Shown: positions 46,686 through 60,745, counted from the first letter of the stretch. The stretch: DNA of 64,000 nt from Apostichopus japonicus (GCF_037975245.1 NC_092577.1:12602013-12666012), one strand, 5' to 3'. Numbers and translations are program-made. The notes: generated by a model not told the origin, from the sequence alone.

Positions 46686-48290
46686 AGACTTGAGGAGTAA
46701 ATCAATACTAACTTGATTTTAAATTATAGTACTAAAGTTGTATACATAATAATACATATTTCTGTGTATATACGTGTGATCAAATGGACTGGGTGGACGA
46801 AAAGTCTGTTCTCGTAGCGTATAACATTCTTGTTGTAAGCAGGCACTTAGTCATAGCAGTTCTACCGTTTTTCAGTGTGAAAGGAATCGATTTGAATTAT
46901 GTTTGGAATCGATACAGAATGAGAGTCATGTTCATGTATTCTGCCAAAGAGAGAGATTTTTGGAAAAATCTTATGACTTTTATCGATCAGTTACACCCAA
47001 AATCAAATACTGATTTAATTGTCACTATCGTCTTCCCATTGGTTGGTTTCGCGTCAGGCTTATTAAGTGGTAAACATTTCTAACCTTGCCCCCCAAAAAT
47101 ATCAAAAACAAATGGCTTGAAAGAAACTATTATTTTTTCCTCAAATCGTTGGTATCTATAAGTGTATATATTTGGTAGTTTCTTTCTTTTCTATTATATT
47201 GGTGAAGATTATATTTTTTTATTTATTTTTTTTTTAATTCATATAATCAGTTGTATATATTTGGTTTCTATTTCTTCATTCTTCTTTTTGAAATACTCAC
47301 AGATATGTTCTATCTGTGTTAGGGATATCGACAATATTGACAGTAAGATGTTTACAATTCTTAATCAGATTCCTTTCTAGAATTGCATGTGGCCCTTGTT
47401 TTTTCTACAACGAAGGCTCAAATTGTTTCCTTAATTCATGTAATTGTTTGTTAGCAGGTATGTAGGGGCTGGGATCTTAACATATAAATCTCTATTGACA
47501 AAATTAAAAGCCTATATACCACATACGTTAAGTCGTGATAAATTGCACGATCGAAAGAGGTAAAATGACATTACCTTACTTTTGTAATTTAAACAATAAA
47601 GTTAATTAAATTAAGAGATGTCATATTCATTACCAAAAATGTGAAACATGTTATAAAGATTCCTGTAAGAAGATAAGGATTTGTTTATTGTAAAGACGTT
47701 ATACGATATGTAGGATGACTCTCTTTTAGTCGAAATATAAATTTTCAATGACGTCAGATTAAACTATTCATTTGTCTGATTCTTAAATTCAAATCACGGC
47801 AGAACAGATCTATCCTATACTGAAATGGAAGGTTTATATGTTATAGCACAATCTGCATTTGAAGTGAAGCATTCGATGCAAGCATAAAAATGCCAACGAT
47901 TTCTTTGTTTAATATTAAATTGCCTCTCGTGCACTTTCTTCGAATATCGACCTTCCAATGACTCTTGGGAATACAGTAGCCTGCATGTAAAAACAATAGA
48001 TTATGTTCCTCGAGCTAATGTTGATGGTTATAAGTGCATTATTATAAGCAAAATTATATAATAATCACATTGGGCCAAGCCCAGCTCCTGCAGCATTTGG
48101 AAATCTTTTGGCCAAAAGTGGTGTATCAATAGATGTGGATAGAGAAGAAAAACTACCGGAAGGGTAAAAGAATTTTATGTATGACGAGCATTTTTTTGTT
48201 AGGAAAATACGAAAACGGAGAGAAGATTAAGCTGTAAGGGGAGAAGGGGTGGAAGGTTTCCCCTGCCCTGGGGAATGGGAGAGGGGTGGA
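46686..48290 (+). repeat. Segmental duplication, unit A: truncated receptor copy and its 3' flank
   Basis: 46,690-46,750 matches the region 5' of the 53.4-kb gene (AGGAGTAAATCAATACTAAC against 52,921), then jumps at about 46,753 to the gene's last exon (54,834 onward). From there it runs colinear through the 3' flank to about 48,290, matching 55,168-56,640. About 1.9 kb, with most of the gene, is therefore deleted in this copy. Confidence 0.85.
46784..47083 (+). pseudogene. Truncated copy of the 54-kb multi-pass membrane protein gene
   Basis: 99 codons are nearly identical to the C-terminus of the protein at 53,427-55,167 (MDWVDEKSVLVAYNILVV against KDWLNEKSVLVAFNILVV; then the same RHLVIAVLPFF, WNRYRMRVMF and IVFPLVGFASGLLSGKHF). 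Only the last two membrane segments remain. Two of the few differences (N to K, F to Y) are conservative. No upstream exon survives, and the in-frame ATG is a chance substitution of AAG. It is not expected to make a functional protein. Confidence 0.85.
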
Positions 48291-49290
48291 AGGTTGCCCC
48301 TGCCCAGGCCTGATAACTGTTTAGGGATAAAGGAGCAGTCAGACCCTCCCGATGACTGTCATGTTCAGTTCACAAGCACTCTTGACACAGGGAACCTAGA
48401 TTTCTAAAGGGCTTAGGCACCACTTTGATTTTAAGTCATCTCCAAGCATATTTTGGAGATGGAGTCAGGCTTTCTTTCGAACTCGTTCTTGGAGAGATCT
48501 ATTTGCAGTTTTTGTGATTTGGAATGAATTGCTGGCTAAGTAAGGGGGAATGGTTTTGAGATAAATACTTATTTGCACAGCCATTAATTCAAGCGAAGCA
48601 TTCTTAAGGATGCCTTTCCAATTGGCAAAGCTGTCGCTATCAGGACTTTGATTTTAAGTCATTTTGGTACCGATTTGGTTTTACGGTATAGTCTGTAGTT
48701 GGAAAGATGATGCCGATACCTAACCTGTTTTTCGGAAAAGCGTCGAAGCGTTTTCAAAGTTTCAAAGGTGCTCTCCACTTTGAAGCATAGTTGGATAGAC
48801 AGATAAATAGATAGATTCTGTATTCAATCAATGAGCAATAAAATAACACATCGAAAATTAAAAAATTCTCCAAGCTCCTTAGAATAGAAATAGAAAAATA
48901 GAATAAAAGAATAATATGTGCAAATAATAATTTACAGGTTATTATAAAGTTTGACGGCAGATGGAAAGAAACTGGCGGTAAAACGCCTGTTCCTTCTAAA
49001 GGTACGGAGTCTGCGGTGCGATGGCAAGAAGTTGAAATATGCATTGGCAAGGTGATCAGAAATCGCTCAAAATAAGCTGCGTTCTACGAAGAGACCTGTC
49101 TATGTAGAGCGACTCCAGGGAAGGGAGATCAACGCCAATTATCTTTTCAGCTGATCTGACCACTGCAGATAATCTGCATGAAATCTGGATGAATTAGATA
49201 CAAACAGTGAAAGATATAGATAGGAATACGGTAAAACTGTTAAAGAACTATGCTGCATTTAGAGAAAGGCTGGATCTCGAGTGAGATACA
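48291..49290. repeat. Unit A, right part
   Basis: 48,440-48,790 matches 58,285-58,650 (GGAGATGGAGTC, TTCGAACTCGTTCTTGGAGA, TGATGCCGATACCTAACC). The stretch that holds a minus-strand LINE in unit B (56,790-58,207) is missing here; the join is at about 48,430. 48,790-49,180 is unique, and 49,190-49,290 again matches unit B. No gene is seen. Confidence 0.7.
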
Positions 49291-50552
49291 ATAATTGAAT
49301 TAGGTAAGTGATTGGAAGTAAAACAGCCAATGTTTGGTTTTTGCAGAGCTTTCAAGCAAAACTAGCTCTTCTTCAGTGCATGATCACCGAAAGAGACAAG
49401 GAGAAGCAGGAAACTATTTAATAGAAACGAGTGTCGGCATGGTTGTGAAGTCAAAGCAACTTATTGATTTCTGCTGGATTTAGCAGAAGTTTTTGGTAGG
49501 AGAAACAAACCTTCTCTCCAAAAGGTCTAAACTTTTGCGGTAAACCACGGCAAGTTAACGCTCAGAAACTTTCTCGTGACCTACATATGTAATATCGACG
49601 CTTAAGTCTCTGTGAATTTTTCGCCGACGAAAATGTCAATAACACCACACAACAACCCAACGACCCTCATACCAATTGTAAGCCAAAAAGCTCGTGGAAT
49701 CCACCCAAGGCCCAATATGCGCCTCTTGAATCATTTATTTTGGCAAGAGGATGTGAAAACACAGACCTCTGACCCAGAGTTTCGCGACAATCTCATCAAA
49801 TCTGAGAGACAGGCTATCAATGAACACCGGAAGCGCGATGACATTGTCATCAAGCCAACCGACAAGGGTTCTGCAATTGTTGCTATGGGCAAACAATTCT
49901 ACAGAGAGGAATCCAACAGACTACTCGGCAACCCTCAACACTACAAACCCCTGGATTATGATCCTACCCAAGAAATCACACAAAACATGAAAAGAGTCAT
50001 CCAAAAGATAGTCTCTAACGGTTCCATTGACCGCAACTTAGGCCAAAAACTCCTATAAAACGACCCAAAACCTAGTCGTTTTTATTATCTGCCCAAAATT
50101 TACAAACAAGGCAATCCTGGGAGGCCCATAATATCTGGTAATGGAACAGTGACTGAACAAATTTTCAAATTCGTGGACCTTCTCATCCGACCTCTTGTTT
50201 CGGCCCTACCGTCGTATGTGCAGGACACTACGGATTTCATCCGTAAAATTGGGGAAATAAACAACCTTCCCCCATCTACTCTGTTAGTAACCTTGGAAGT
50301 GTCTTGAGTCATTATACACAAATATCTCTAACGAAGAGGGCATTTCGGCCTGCCAAAAGCATTCAAACCGAAACGTGGCAAAACCCTCGCGAAGGAAGAA
50401 TTGGCCGAATTGATGCAACTTATCTTGACCAGAAATAATCTGGTATTTGGCAACAAACGCTACCTCCAAATTCATGGCACCGCAATGAGTACCAATATGG
50501 CACCGTTTTTGCCAACATCTTTATGGGAAACCTCGAGATAGAATTGTTATCT
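49291..50552 (+). pseudogene. Penelope-like element, copy 2 (decayed, cut inside the RT)
   Basis: The upstream leader TTTCAAGCAAAACTAGCTCT is shared with copy 3. Then come RQAINEHRKRDDIVIKPTDK and [13 protein letters not shown] (49,800-49,900), a stop where copies 1 and 3 have LLEN (50,056), FYYLPK, NPGRPIISGNG, ISNEEG with a shifted frame, and NNLVFGNK near 50,450. The RT stops at AACCTCGAGATAGAATTG (about 50,545), before the catalytic DD, where it abuts the left part of unit B. Stops, a one-base loss after TCTTGAGT and a damaged GT-MG-TKMAP box (AMSTNMAP) make it dead. Confidence 0.85.
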
Positions 50553-52258
50553 CTTCTATTTAGACATTTATTCCTCAGCATAAAACGGCACAGGCTCCCA
50601 AGATTGAAATTGGACCAACGTGTTTGTTTTTACTTGCCCACAGTTCAATATTGTCAAAATCTTAGACTTCATTATACCTTTAATCAAATATCTTCAACTG
50701 TTTTTTTTTTATTTATATCATGAGTGGAACATATAAATATTAGGGTCTATTATAAATATTACAACATTAGACTTTATTTACATGTTGATTGATGTTTTTT
50801 TGATACTAAGAAAATAATGCTCAACGGTTCGATGAACCACGTAAGTTTCATTTCAAAGTAACGCAATTAACAATCTGAACTTTAAAGGCGATGAATTTTT
50901 TAGTTGCTTCTAGAAATTGCTTACAAAAGCACATCATCAACATGTTCCAGAATTGAGAATTGTTTTGTCTCTAATACTCAATTATTTCTGGTACTTATTC
51001 TAACTGGGGGTGTGTGGGATGGGAGGGGGAGGGGTGGTGCTGTTTATGTTTTTGGTCTTTTCTAATTGTAAAGTTCTGTAGTTTTTCAGGGAGTGTCACT
51101 ACCTGACTAGCCCTATAGGGTTTTCTAGTCCACCTCCTTTCACAAATTTTGTTTTTTATCTCCTTCTATGTTATAAACATCATACTTATGTTGTGATAGA
51201 ACAAAAATAAATGAAATGAATGAACAGTGGACATTTTCCCAATATATTTGGCTGTAATGACATGGAAATATGATTAATAGGAAGATTTTCTGGGCGACAA
51301 AATGTTGATAATGGAAATGTTAATGGAAATGTTAACTAAGGTTAAAATAGAAATAGGGATGGTTTAGCTGTGAATAATTTCAGTGTTGAGTAATGGGTAG
51401 GTTATGATGATATTGTTGTTACTATATATTCATTAACAGGCGGTATAACAGTTTCATTATCAGCGAGATTTTGCGGAAATGTTATGGCATGTTGTTGCTG
51501 TCCTAAACAAAACATTACCGAACTTACGTATTTACTTGAGTGCCACTCGTGCGAAGTGAACTAATTGATATTAATTGATTATGCGTTTAAATGATGTCAT
51601 TACGAAAATGATTGTTAATTGTTTAAGGTTACTAGCTATATATTCTGATATGAGCGATTGCAGTCAAGGGTGATCCAGGCGCGTAGCCAAGTGGGGGGGG
51701 GGGGCGAAGGGGGCGAACGCCCCCTTTTTGTATTTATTTATGATATCGCTAGTGATTTCAAAATAAAAAATGCTTAGGCCTGGGAAGTGCCATTCCAGCG
51801 ATCTGGGAGGCATTTTCGGCCAACATTTTCTTGTGCGCTTCCCGCCACCTCATGGTGGCGCTACGCTTAGATAGTTGCCCTTCAAACTTCGCCACTCCCT
51901 TGGCAAATTCCTCGCTACGCCCCTGGGGTGATAGCGAAAGTTTAAATATGTATTTGTTTAAAAACAAACGAATGATTAAACTCTAGAGTATTGTACTTAA
52001 AAGTCAATTAGGCCTATCAACTTAACACTTCTGATTGTACAAGGCTCTTTCATGATGTGCTGATAATTTGCCACTCATTGTGAAACTGTAGCAAACAGCA
52101 ATTTCCCTATAGCAAAAAGGAAATGGGATTACAGAACAACGACATTTAGAAATAATCTCCCAGGCTCATCGATCATATACACTAGTATTTATTGCTGCAT
52201 ATGTCACTTTTCTACGCGCAGATTTTCATTTCGGTAATGTATTTGTTTTGTTCATTAT
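50553..52258. repeat. Segmental duplication, unit B, left part
   Basis: Starts at TTTAGACATTTATTCCTCAG, equivalent to 43,240. It follows unit A to about 51,305, then differs by a large replacement that removes the U2-like fragment. It rejoins at TACTTGAGTGCCACTCGTGC (51,530) and carries a MITE absent from the other units. 51,005-51,230 is unique. Confidence 0.75.
51669..51932. mobile_element. 252-bp MITE with GGTGAT target duplication
   Basis: Element 51,675-51,926 starts CCAGGCGCGTAGC and ends GCTACGCCCCTGG. GGTGAT flanks both sides (51,669-51,674 and 51,927-51,932). Units A (44,527) and C (63,135) have the uninterrupted site GGGTGAAAGC, which are natural empty sites. An internal near-palindrome GCGCCACCATGAGGTGGCG can be read on the minus strand. 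It has no coding capacity. Confidence 0.85.
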
Positions 52259-52304
52259 ATTCAATCTTCAATATATATATATATATATGATTCGAACCCG
52301 GGCC

Positions 52305-52335
<31 letters not shown>

Positions 52336-52353
52336 TATATATATATCTATATA

Positions 52354-52440
<87 letters not shown>
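52259..52440. repeat. (TA)n microsatellite with a GATTCGAACCCGGGCC interruption
   Basis: Nearly pure TA for about 180 bp, broken at 52,289-52,304 by a G+C-rich 16-mer whose complement resembles a tRNA B box (GGTTCGAATC). Confidence 0.95.
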
Positions 52441-52441
<1 letters not shown>

Positions 52442-53426
52442 TAAAGAAAACCAGAGAAATAAGATATGACTCATAATTGACAAATAAGGAGTAAAGTTTT
52501 AGGAAATAAATTTGGACCTTCGTCAGCAACACACACACACAAGTTTTGTTTAAAAGTGCCTTTTCATTATACGAAGTAGTCCTTTGGGCAAACAAGTACA
52601 TTTTCAATTAAAAATGCCATTGTTAAAAAGTGCCTTTACAGTAATAAAAATTATAATAAGTATTGCCACAAGTGCCTAGTTGTTGGTAAATCCATCAAAT
52701 ACTCTACTGGATTTGTGGAACAATAATCTAGCAAAGTCACGTTCCCACTGCTCCTCGAGGTCTGTGGCCCAACTCCAGATTGCAAAATAGCCAACCACCC
52801 CCACCCCTCCCCCAGCCCCCTCATTTTAACGGATTCGTCTACACTGACGGGTCGAGACCATTTTCAGGAGGGGTTAAGTGTAAGGTAAATGTTACAAATG
52901 TGTTTGTTTTATGACTTCTGAGGAGTAAATAAATACTAATCTTAATCATAAATTATGGTAGTAAAGTTGGATATTGCACAGCATTTGGCAGGTGGCAGGT
53001 TTTCCAACAAACAAATTTGAAGTAATCGAAAAAAGGAAGAATATCATATATTTGTTAAGAGAAGGAAAACAAAGAAGCAGAATGCATCTTTTTTTCATGC
53101 CAACTGAGTTTCTAAAACCTATTTCAGTCAGACTAGTATAGTTAGCTCTTAATAATGCCAAATTCCTCTACTCAATTTACTATGTGGTTGGATGATTGAT
53201 CCGTAGAGATATCTATGTTATCTCTGTTAATATTTTTTTAAATAACAAACAATCGAATTATAACACGAGGTCAAGACTTCTGTTTTCGTATCCATGAACA
53301 AATTTACAATAATCCTCAAAAATGATTATCATAAGTGTGACGGCTTCACTTTCTGTTTTCTTTCAGAGCTGTTATTGACCTTAAATTAAAGATATATCTT
53401 CAAACTGTATCATTAACAAGTCCACA
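52441..53426. promoter_or_regulatory. 5' flank of the multi-pass membrane protein gene
   Basis: No open gene here. Part of it (52,897-52,970) is duplicated at 46,670-46,745 and marks the left edge of the deletion in unit A. The promoter is expected within the last few hundred bases, but I recognise no TATA or Inr element with confidence. Confidence 0.35.
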
Positions 53427-55167
<1,741 letters not shown>

Positions 55168-56745
55168 CCTTGCCCCCCCCCCAAAAAAAAAAAATGGCTT
55201 GAAAGAAACTATCATTTTTTCCTCAAATCGTTGGTATCCATAAGTGTATATATTTGGTGGTTTCTTTCTTTTCTATAATATTTGTGAAGATTATATATTT
55301 TTATTCATTTTTGTTCAATTCATATAATCAGTTGTATATATTTGGTCTCTATTTTTCCATCTTCTTTTTGAAATACTCAGAGATATGTTCTATCTGTGTT
55401 AGGGATATCGACAATATTGACAGTAAGATATTTACAATTCTTCATAAGATTCCTTTCTAGAATTGCTTCTGGCGTATTTTTTTCTAAAATGAAGGCTCAA
55501 ATTGTTTCCTTAATTCATGTAATTGTTTGTTAGCAGGTATGTAGGGGCTGGGATCTTAACATATAAATCTCTATTGACAAAATTAAAAGCCTATATACCA
55601 CATACGTTAAGTCGTGATAAATTGCACGATCGAAAGAGGTAAAATGGCATTAGCTTATACTTTGTTAAGTTTAAACAATAAAGTTATTTATAAGTTATGA
55701 GATGTCATATTCATTACCAAAAATGTGAAACATGTTATAAATGTTCCTGTAAGAAGACTTGAATTTGTTTATTCTAAAGACGTTATCCGATATGTAGGAT
55801 GACTCTCTTTTAGTCGAAATATAAATTTTTAATGACGTCAGATTTAACTGTTCATTTGTCTGATTCTTAAATTTAAATAGCGGCAGAGCAGATCTATCCT
55901 ATACTGAAATGGAAGGTTTATATGTTATAGCACAATCTGCATTTGAAGTGAAGCCTTCGATGCAAGCATAATAAAGCCAACGATTTCTTTGTTTAATATT
56001 AAATTGCCTCTCGTGCACTTTCTTCGAATATCGACCTTCCAATGACTCTTGGGAATACGGTAGCCTGCATGTAAGAACAATAGATTATGTTCCTCGAGCT
56101 AATGTTGATGGTTATACGTGCATTATTATAAGCAACATTATGTAATAATCACATTTGGAAATCTTTTGGCCAAAAGTGGTGTATCAATAGATGTAGAGAT
56201 GTGCGGCAGAGCAGATCTATCCTATACTGAAATGGAAGGTTTATATGTTATAGCACAATCTGCATTTGAAGTGAAGCCTTCGATGCAAGCATAATAAAGC
56301 CAACGATTTCTTTGTTTAATATTAAATTGCCTCTCGTGCACTTTCTTCGAATATCGACCTTCCAATGACTCTTGGGAATACGGTAGCCTGCATGTAAGAA
56401 CAATAGATTATGTTCCTCGAGCTAATGTTGATGGTTATACGTGCATTATTATAAGCAACATTATGTAATAATCACATTTGGAAATCTTTTGGCCAAAAGT
56501 GGTGTATCAATAGATGTAGATAGAGAAGAAAAACTACCGGAAGGGTAAAAGAGAGTTTATGTAAGACGAGCATTTTTTTGTGAGGAAAACACGAAAACGC
56601 CCTTGGGAAGGGGAGAGGGGTGGAAGGTTGCCCCTGCCCCGGCCGGATAACTGTTTAGGGATAAAGGAGCATTCAGACCCTCCCGATGACTGTCCTGTTC
56701 AGTTCACAAGCACTCTTGCCACAGGGAACCTAGATTTTTAAGGGG
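55168..56745. repeat. Unit B: 3' flank with an internal 323-bp tandem duplication
   Basis: Colinear with 47,084-48,420. Within it, 55,880-56,197 is repeated almost perfectly at 56,203-56,520 (both start GCGGCAGAGCAGATCTATCC and end TATCAATAGATGTAGA). Unit A has this stretch only once, so the duplication is younger than the split of A and B. The first 280 bp after the stop codon are T-rich and could be 3' UTR. Confidence 0.8.
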
Positions 56746-58207
56746 CTTAGGCACCACCCCCAAGCCCCCCTCTGCCACAGCCGAGGCCTCCTCTCAAGAG
56801 TTGAAGTTGAGGATGTCCAGGCTACTTTTTAATTTATCTGACTTCAGTTTGGAATGGGTGCTAGAGATAATGTAATGAACTAGAAGTTGTGTGATCAAAG
56901 GATCTTCAAATAACTTATTTTTGAGGAAGTTACTGTTAAAATTATGACTAAATGTGATAATACTAGAGGTTTTGCCTAATTCATACAGTTTTCTGTTTGT
57001 AGTATATCTAGGGGTATAAGGTAGCATACTCCTATTAGAGTCTATATGCATCCGCTCGATTGTTCTCCTTCAGGAAAAGTGCCAAAAAGCAGCAGGAGAA
57101 CACCTTTTTTGACCTGTTATCAATTATGATCTAGTTTTTTCGTGGCTTGCATGTTAAAGAACATGAATGGAAGTACATGTGATGAGAAAATTGGGTCAAT
57201 TGAGGCAATTTCAGACCCCTTTAGGCCTCCCATGAGCAGCTTAGGAAATTTGTTTACCACTGAGAAAAGAGGTTTGTTTACAAGTGGCGAAAACTTCCGG
57301 CTCGGATAGCAAAAAATCTACATGGTCATGATACAGAAAATTGATGGTGCCATTAAAGGCCAACTTGTCAGCTATCCGGTTATGGGTAGCGTTTAGCTAG
57401 AATAGTGGAAACTTATATCTAGACTTAGAGACCACATTACTTTTGTGATTTAGTGTGTCAATGTAAGTCAAAGGGGCTTTTAATGGGCGTATGCTACCTT
57501 AAGGCAAAGCCGGTAGACAGAATTTTGGTGGGTTTAAACTTGTTAATAGTTGGGGCATTAAGAAAGGAAAAGCTACCATATAAAAAAAGAGGTTTGATTT
57601 TTGCATTCTATATACTGAGCAGGGTGTCGGGTTTAAAGATATAAGTATTCCTAAGTGTTTTGAGAATTTGTACCTTTCTCCAGGCTATTTCTATAGTTTT
57701 ATTAATGTATGTTTTATAGTTTAGGTCTTTATCAATAGTGACCCCTAGAAAATTTACCTCATACTATATTGAATAAGATATTGTTAAAGAGATTAATTTG
57801 ATGCGTTTTGGTTTTACTCTTATCGAATGGGTATTTAAAGATAATCAATATTTTTTTTACTGGATTAATTTTGATTCGCCAATGGTACTAACGCCATTCT
57901 TCTAAAACAAAAATTGAATTGTGAAGGTATTTTACGGCGTTGTTAATGGTTTTGCAGGTGTTCCACATGGCAATGTCATCGGCAAATTGGCTAACTTTTG
58001 AACTGGAGATGCTATTGTTTGGAAAGTCGTTTACATATAAAGAGTATAAAAGAGGGCTTAGCACAGGACCTTGGGGGGTTCCAGCATCCAGAATAAAAGG
58101 ATTGGAATGCTTAGTATTATAGTTAATTTGCATATACCGATCGTTTAAATAGTAAGAGAGGAGACTAATAATGTTTGTTGGGAAGTTGTACTTCAAGAGT
58201 TAAATAC
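56746..58207 (-). pseudogene. Jockey-like LINE reverse transcriptase fragment, minus strand
   Basis: Read on the minus strand from 58,207: YNFPTNIISLLSYYLNDRYM, then AGTPQGPVLSPLLYSLYVND, the catalytic QFADDIAMW (about 58,000), then after a stop at 57,885 KKILIIFKYP, KFLGVTIDKDLNYKTYI and AWRKVQILKTLR. A C-terminal frame extends to 56,794. These are domains 4-7 and the thumb of a non-LTR reverse transcriptase (Jockey superfamily type; CR1 cannot be excluded). The 5' part with the endonuclease is absent and several stops are present. A related scrap lies at 2.3-2.8 kb. Unit A lacks it. Confidence 0.85.
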
Positions 58208-58765
58208 CTCTCTTTGGGCGACATCATCCCTCTTCAATTTGTGAAACTGTCTTGAAGCTTAGGGTATGTGAAATGTTCAAGCATATTTTGGAGATGGAGT
58301 CAAGCTTTCTTTCGAACTCGTTCTTGGAGAGATCTATTTGCAGTTTTTTGATTTGGAATCAATTTTCTGGCTAAGTAAGGGAAAATGTTTTGCGATAAAT
58401 ACTTATTTGCACAGCCATTAATTCAAGCGAAGCATTGTTTAGCATGCCTTTCCAATTGGCAAAGCTGTCGCTATATCAGAAGTTATAAACCAGCAAGGAC
58501 CTTGACTTTTAGTCCTTTTAGTACCGTTTGTTTTTACGGTATAGTCTGTAGTTGGAAAGCTGATGCCGATACCTAACCCGTTTTTCGGAAAGTCGTCGAA
58601 GCATTTTCAAAGTTTCAAAATTGCTCTCCATTTTGAAGCATAGTTGGATCAATTAGATACAAACAGTGAAAGATAGATAGGAATAACGATAAAACTGTAA
58701 AACAACTATGCTGCATCTAGAGAAAGGCTGGATCTCGAGTGAGATACAATAATTAAATTAAGTAA
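58208..58765. repeat. Unit B segment shared with 48.4-48.8 kb
   Basis: 58,285-58,650 matches 48,440-48,790 in the same orientation. A short part of it (about 58,290-58,365) reappears inverted at 60,266-60,316, at the 3' end of Penelope copy 3. No coding frame is supported. Confidence 0.65.
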
Positions 58766-60318
58766 AGTAAATGATTGCAGATAAAACAGCCAATGTTTGG
58801 TTTTTGCAGAGCTTTCGAGCAAAACTAGCTCTTCTTCAGTGCATGATCACCGAGAGTGACAAGAAGTAGCAGAGTTGAAACTATTTTATAGAGAAGAGTG
58901 TTTGCATGGCATGTAAAATCAATGCGACTTACTGATTTCTGCTGGATTTAGCAGAAGTTTTTGCTAGGAGAAACAAACCTATTCTTCAAAAGGTCTAAAT
59001 TTTTGCCCTAAACCACGGCAAGTTAACGCTCAGAAACTTTCTCTTGACCTACATATGTTCTATCGACGCTTACGTCTCCGCGAATTCTTTGCCGACGAAA
59101 ATGTCAATAACACCACACAACAAACCAACGACTTGCATTCAAATGTTAAGCCAAAAAGCTCGTGGAATCCGCCCAAGGCCCAATGTGCGCCTCTTGAATC
59201 ATTTATTTGGCAATTGAAGAGGATGTGAAAACAAAGACCTCTGCCCAGACTTCCGCGACAATCTCAGCAAAACTGAGAGACAGGCCATCAATGAACTCCG
59301 GAAGCGCGATGACACTGTCATCAAGCAAGCCGACAAGGGTTCTGCAATTGTCGCTATGGGCAAACAATTCTACAGAGAGGAAGCCAACAGACTACTCGGC
59401 AACCCTAAACACTACAAACTCCTAGATTCTGATTCTACTCAAGCAATCACACAAAACGTGAAAAGAGTCATACAAAAGAAAATCTCTTACGGCTCCATTG
59501 ACCGCAAGTTAGGGCAAAACCTCCTTGAAAACGACTCAAAACCTGGTCGTTTTTATTTTTTGCCCAAAATTCACAAAGAAGGCAATCCCGGGAGGCCCAT
59601 AATATCGGGTAATGGAACAGCTGCTGAAAATATTTCCAAATTCGTGGACCTTCTCATCCAACCACTTGTTTCGGCCCTATCGTCGTATGTGCAGGACACT
59701 ACGGATTTCATCCGGAAAATTGGGGAAATAAAAAATCTTCCCCTATCTGCTCTGTTAGTTACCTTCAATGTGTCTTCGTTATACACAAATATCCATAACG
59801 AAGAGGGCACTTCGGCCTGCCCAAAAACATTCAAACCGAAACGTGGCAAAACCCCCCAGAAGAAAGAATTGGCCGAATTGATGCAACTAATCTTGACCAG
59901 CAATAATCTGGTATTTGGCAACAAACACTACCTCCAAATTCATGGCACTTCGATGGGTACCAAAATGGCACCGTATTTTGCCAACATCTTAATGGGAAAC
60001 CACACACGTGGTTACGTTTCATTGACGATATCCTCATGATGACATAAACTCGTTTCATCACACTATCAAATTTACTGCTGATTTTTCTGGACATGGCGTT
60101 CACTTCCTGGACAACACTGTGACCCTACAAAATGGTTCACTCAAAACCGACTTGTTCTATAAACCCACAAACAAGCACAACTACCTTTTACCAAGCAGTT
60201 GTCATCCACATCACTGTACCAGAAATATTCCGTACAGTCAAGCGTTGAGCATTCGACACATTTGCAAAAACTGCAAGAACTCCCCAAGAACGAGTTCGAA
60301 AGAAAGCTTGACCCCATC
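58766..60318 (+). pseudogene. Penelope-like element, copy 3 (most complete)
   Basis: After a leader shared with copy 2 comes an N-terminal part (FYRRLRLREFFADENVNN, SSWNPPKAQ), then shifted-frame [75 protein letters not shown], a gap that removes most of RYIDDIF (about 60,000-60,040, leaving FIDDILM), FTADFSGHGVHFLDNTVTL and LFYKPTNKHNYLLPSSCHP with YSQALSIRHIC. It is the longest of the three copies, but frameshifts and the deletion at the catalytic centre make it dead. After HIC it switches to an inverted piece of 58.3 kb and then to a TA tract. The GIY-YIG endonuclease is missing, as in copy 1. Confidence 0.85.
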
Positions 60319-60323
60319 TCCAA

Positions 60324-60356
<33 letters not shown>

Positions 60357-60480
60357 TTAACAATTTAATAAAAATTTAACAATTTAACAATTTTAACAAA
60401 TTTAACAATTTTAACAAATTTAACAATTTTAACAAATTTAACAATTTAATAAAAACAGTTTAATAAAAAACAATATAAAA
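60319..60480. repeat. TA tract followed by TTTAACAA tandem repeat
   Basis: About 35 bp of TA is followed by about ten copies of a 9-16 bp unit around AACAATTTTAACAAATTT. A GTCGACCTA repeat follows at 60,552-60,625 (GTCGACCTAAGGTACA twice, and variants). Confidence 0.85.
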
Positions 60481-60637
60481 GACAATAAAAAAGTTTGCGA
60501 CAATAAAAAAGTTATAAAAAAGTTTCTTAAAATGGTAGTGAAAACATTAGGTCGACACTGAAATGTCGACCTAAGGTACACTGTCGACCTAAGGTACACT
60601 TTTTTACCATAAACTGTCGACCTATGGTACATATAAT

Positions 60638-60639
60638 GA

Positions 60640-60695
<56 letters not shown>

Positions 60696-60745
60696 GTATA
60701 TATATTTATATATATTACATATATATATATATATATATATAGATA
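60638..60745. repeat. (TA)n microsatellite
   Basis: Nearly pure TA with ATGTA and TTTATA interruptions. It directly precedes the module shared with 11.0-12.1 kb. Confidence 0.95.

Noticed and set aside
45790-46705. Five open frames of 275-298 codons in all phases
   Set aside because: They are translations of the CCAT microsatellite only.
49340-49400. Hammerhead ribozyme in the Penelope leader
   Set aside because: On the minus strand CTGAAGA, a GAGC/GCTT hairpin and GAAA appear in hammerhead-like order. The element is on the plus strand, the stem II register is off by one base, and no GTC cleavage site in a stem III context is seen.
52285-52308. tRNA or SINE B box (GATTCGAACCCGGGCC)
   Set aside because: Only a 16-bp island within a TA microsatellite; there is no A box, acceptor stem or tail.
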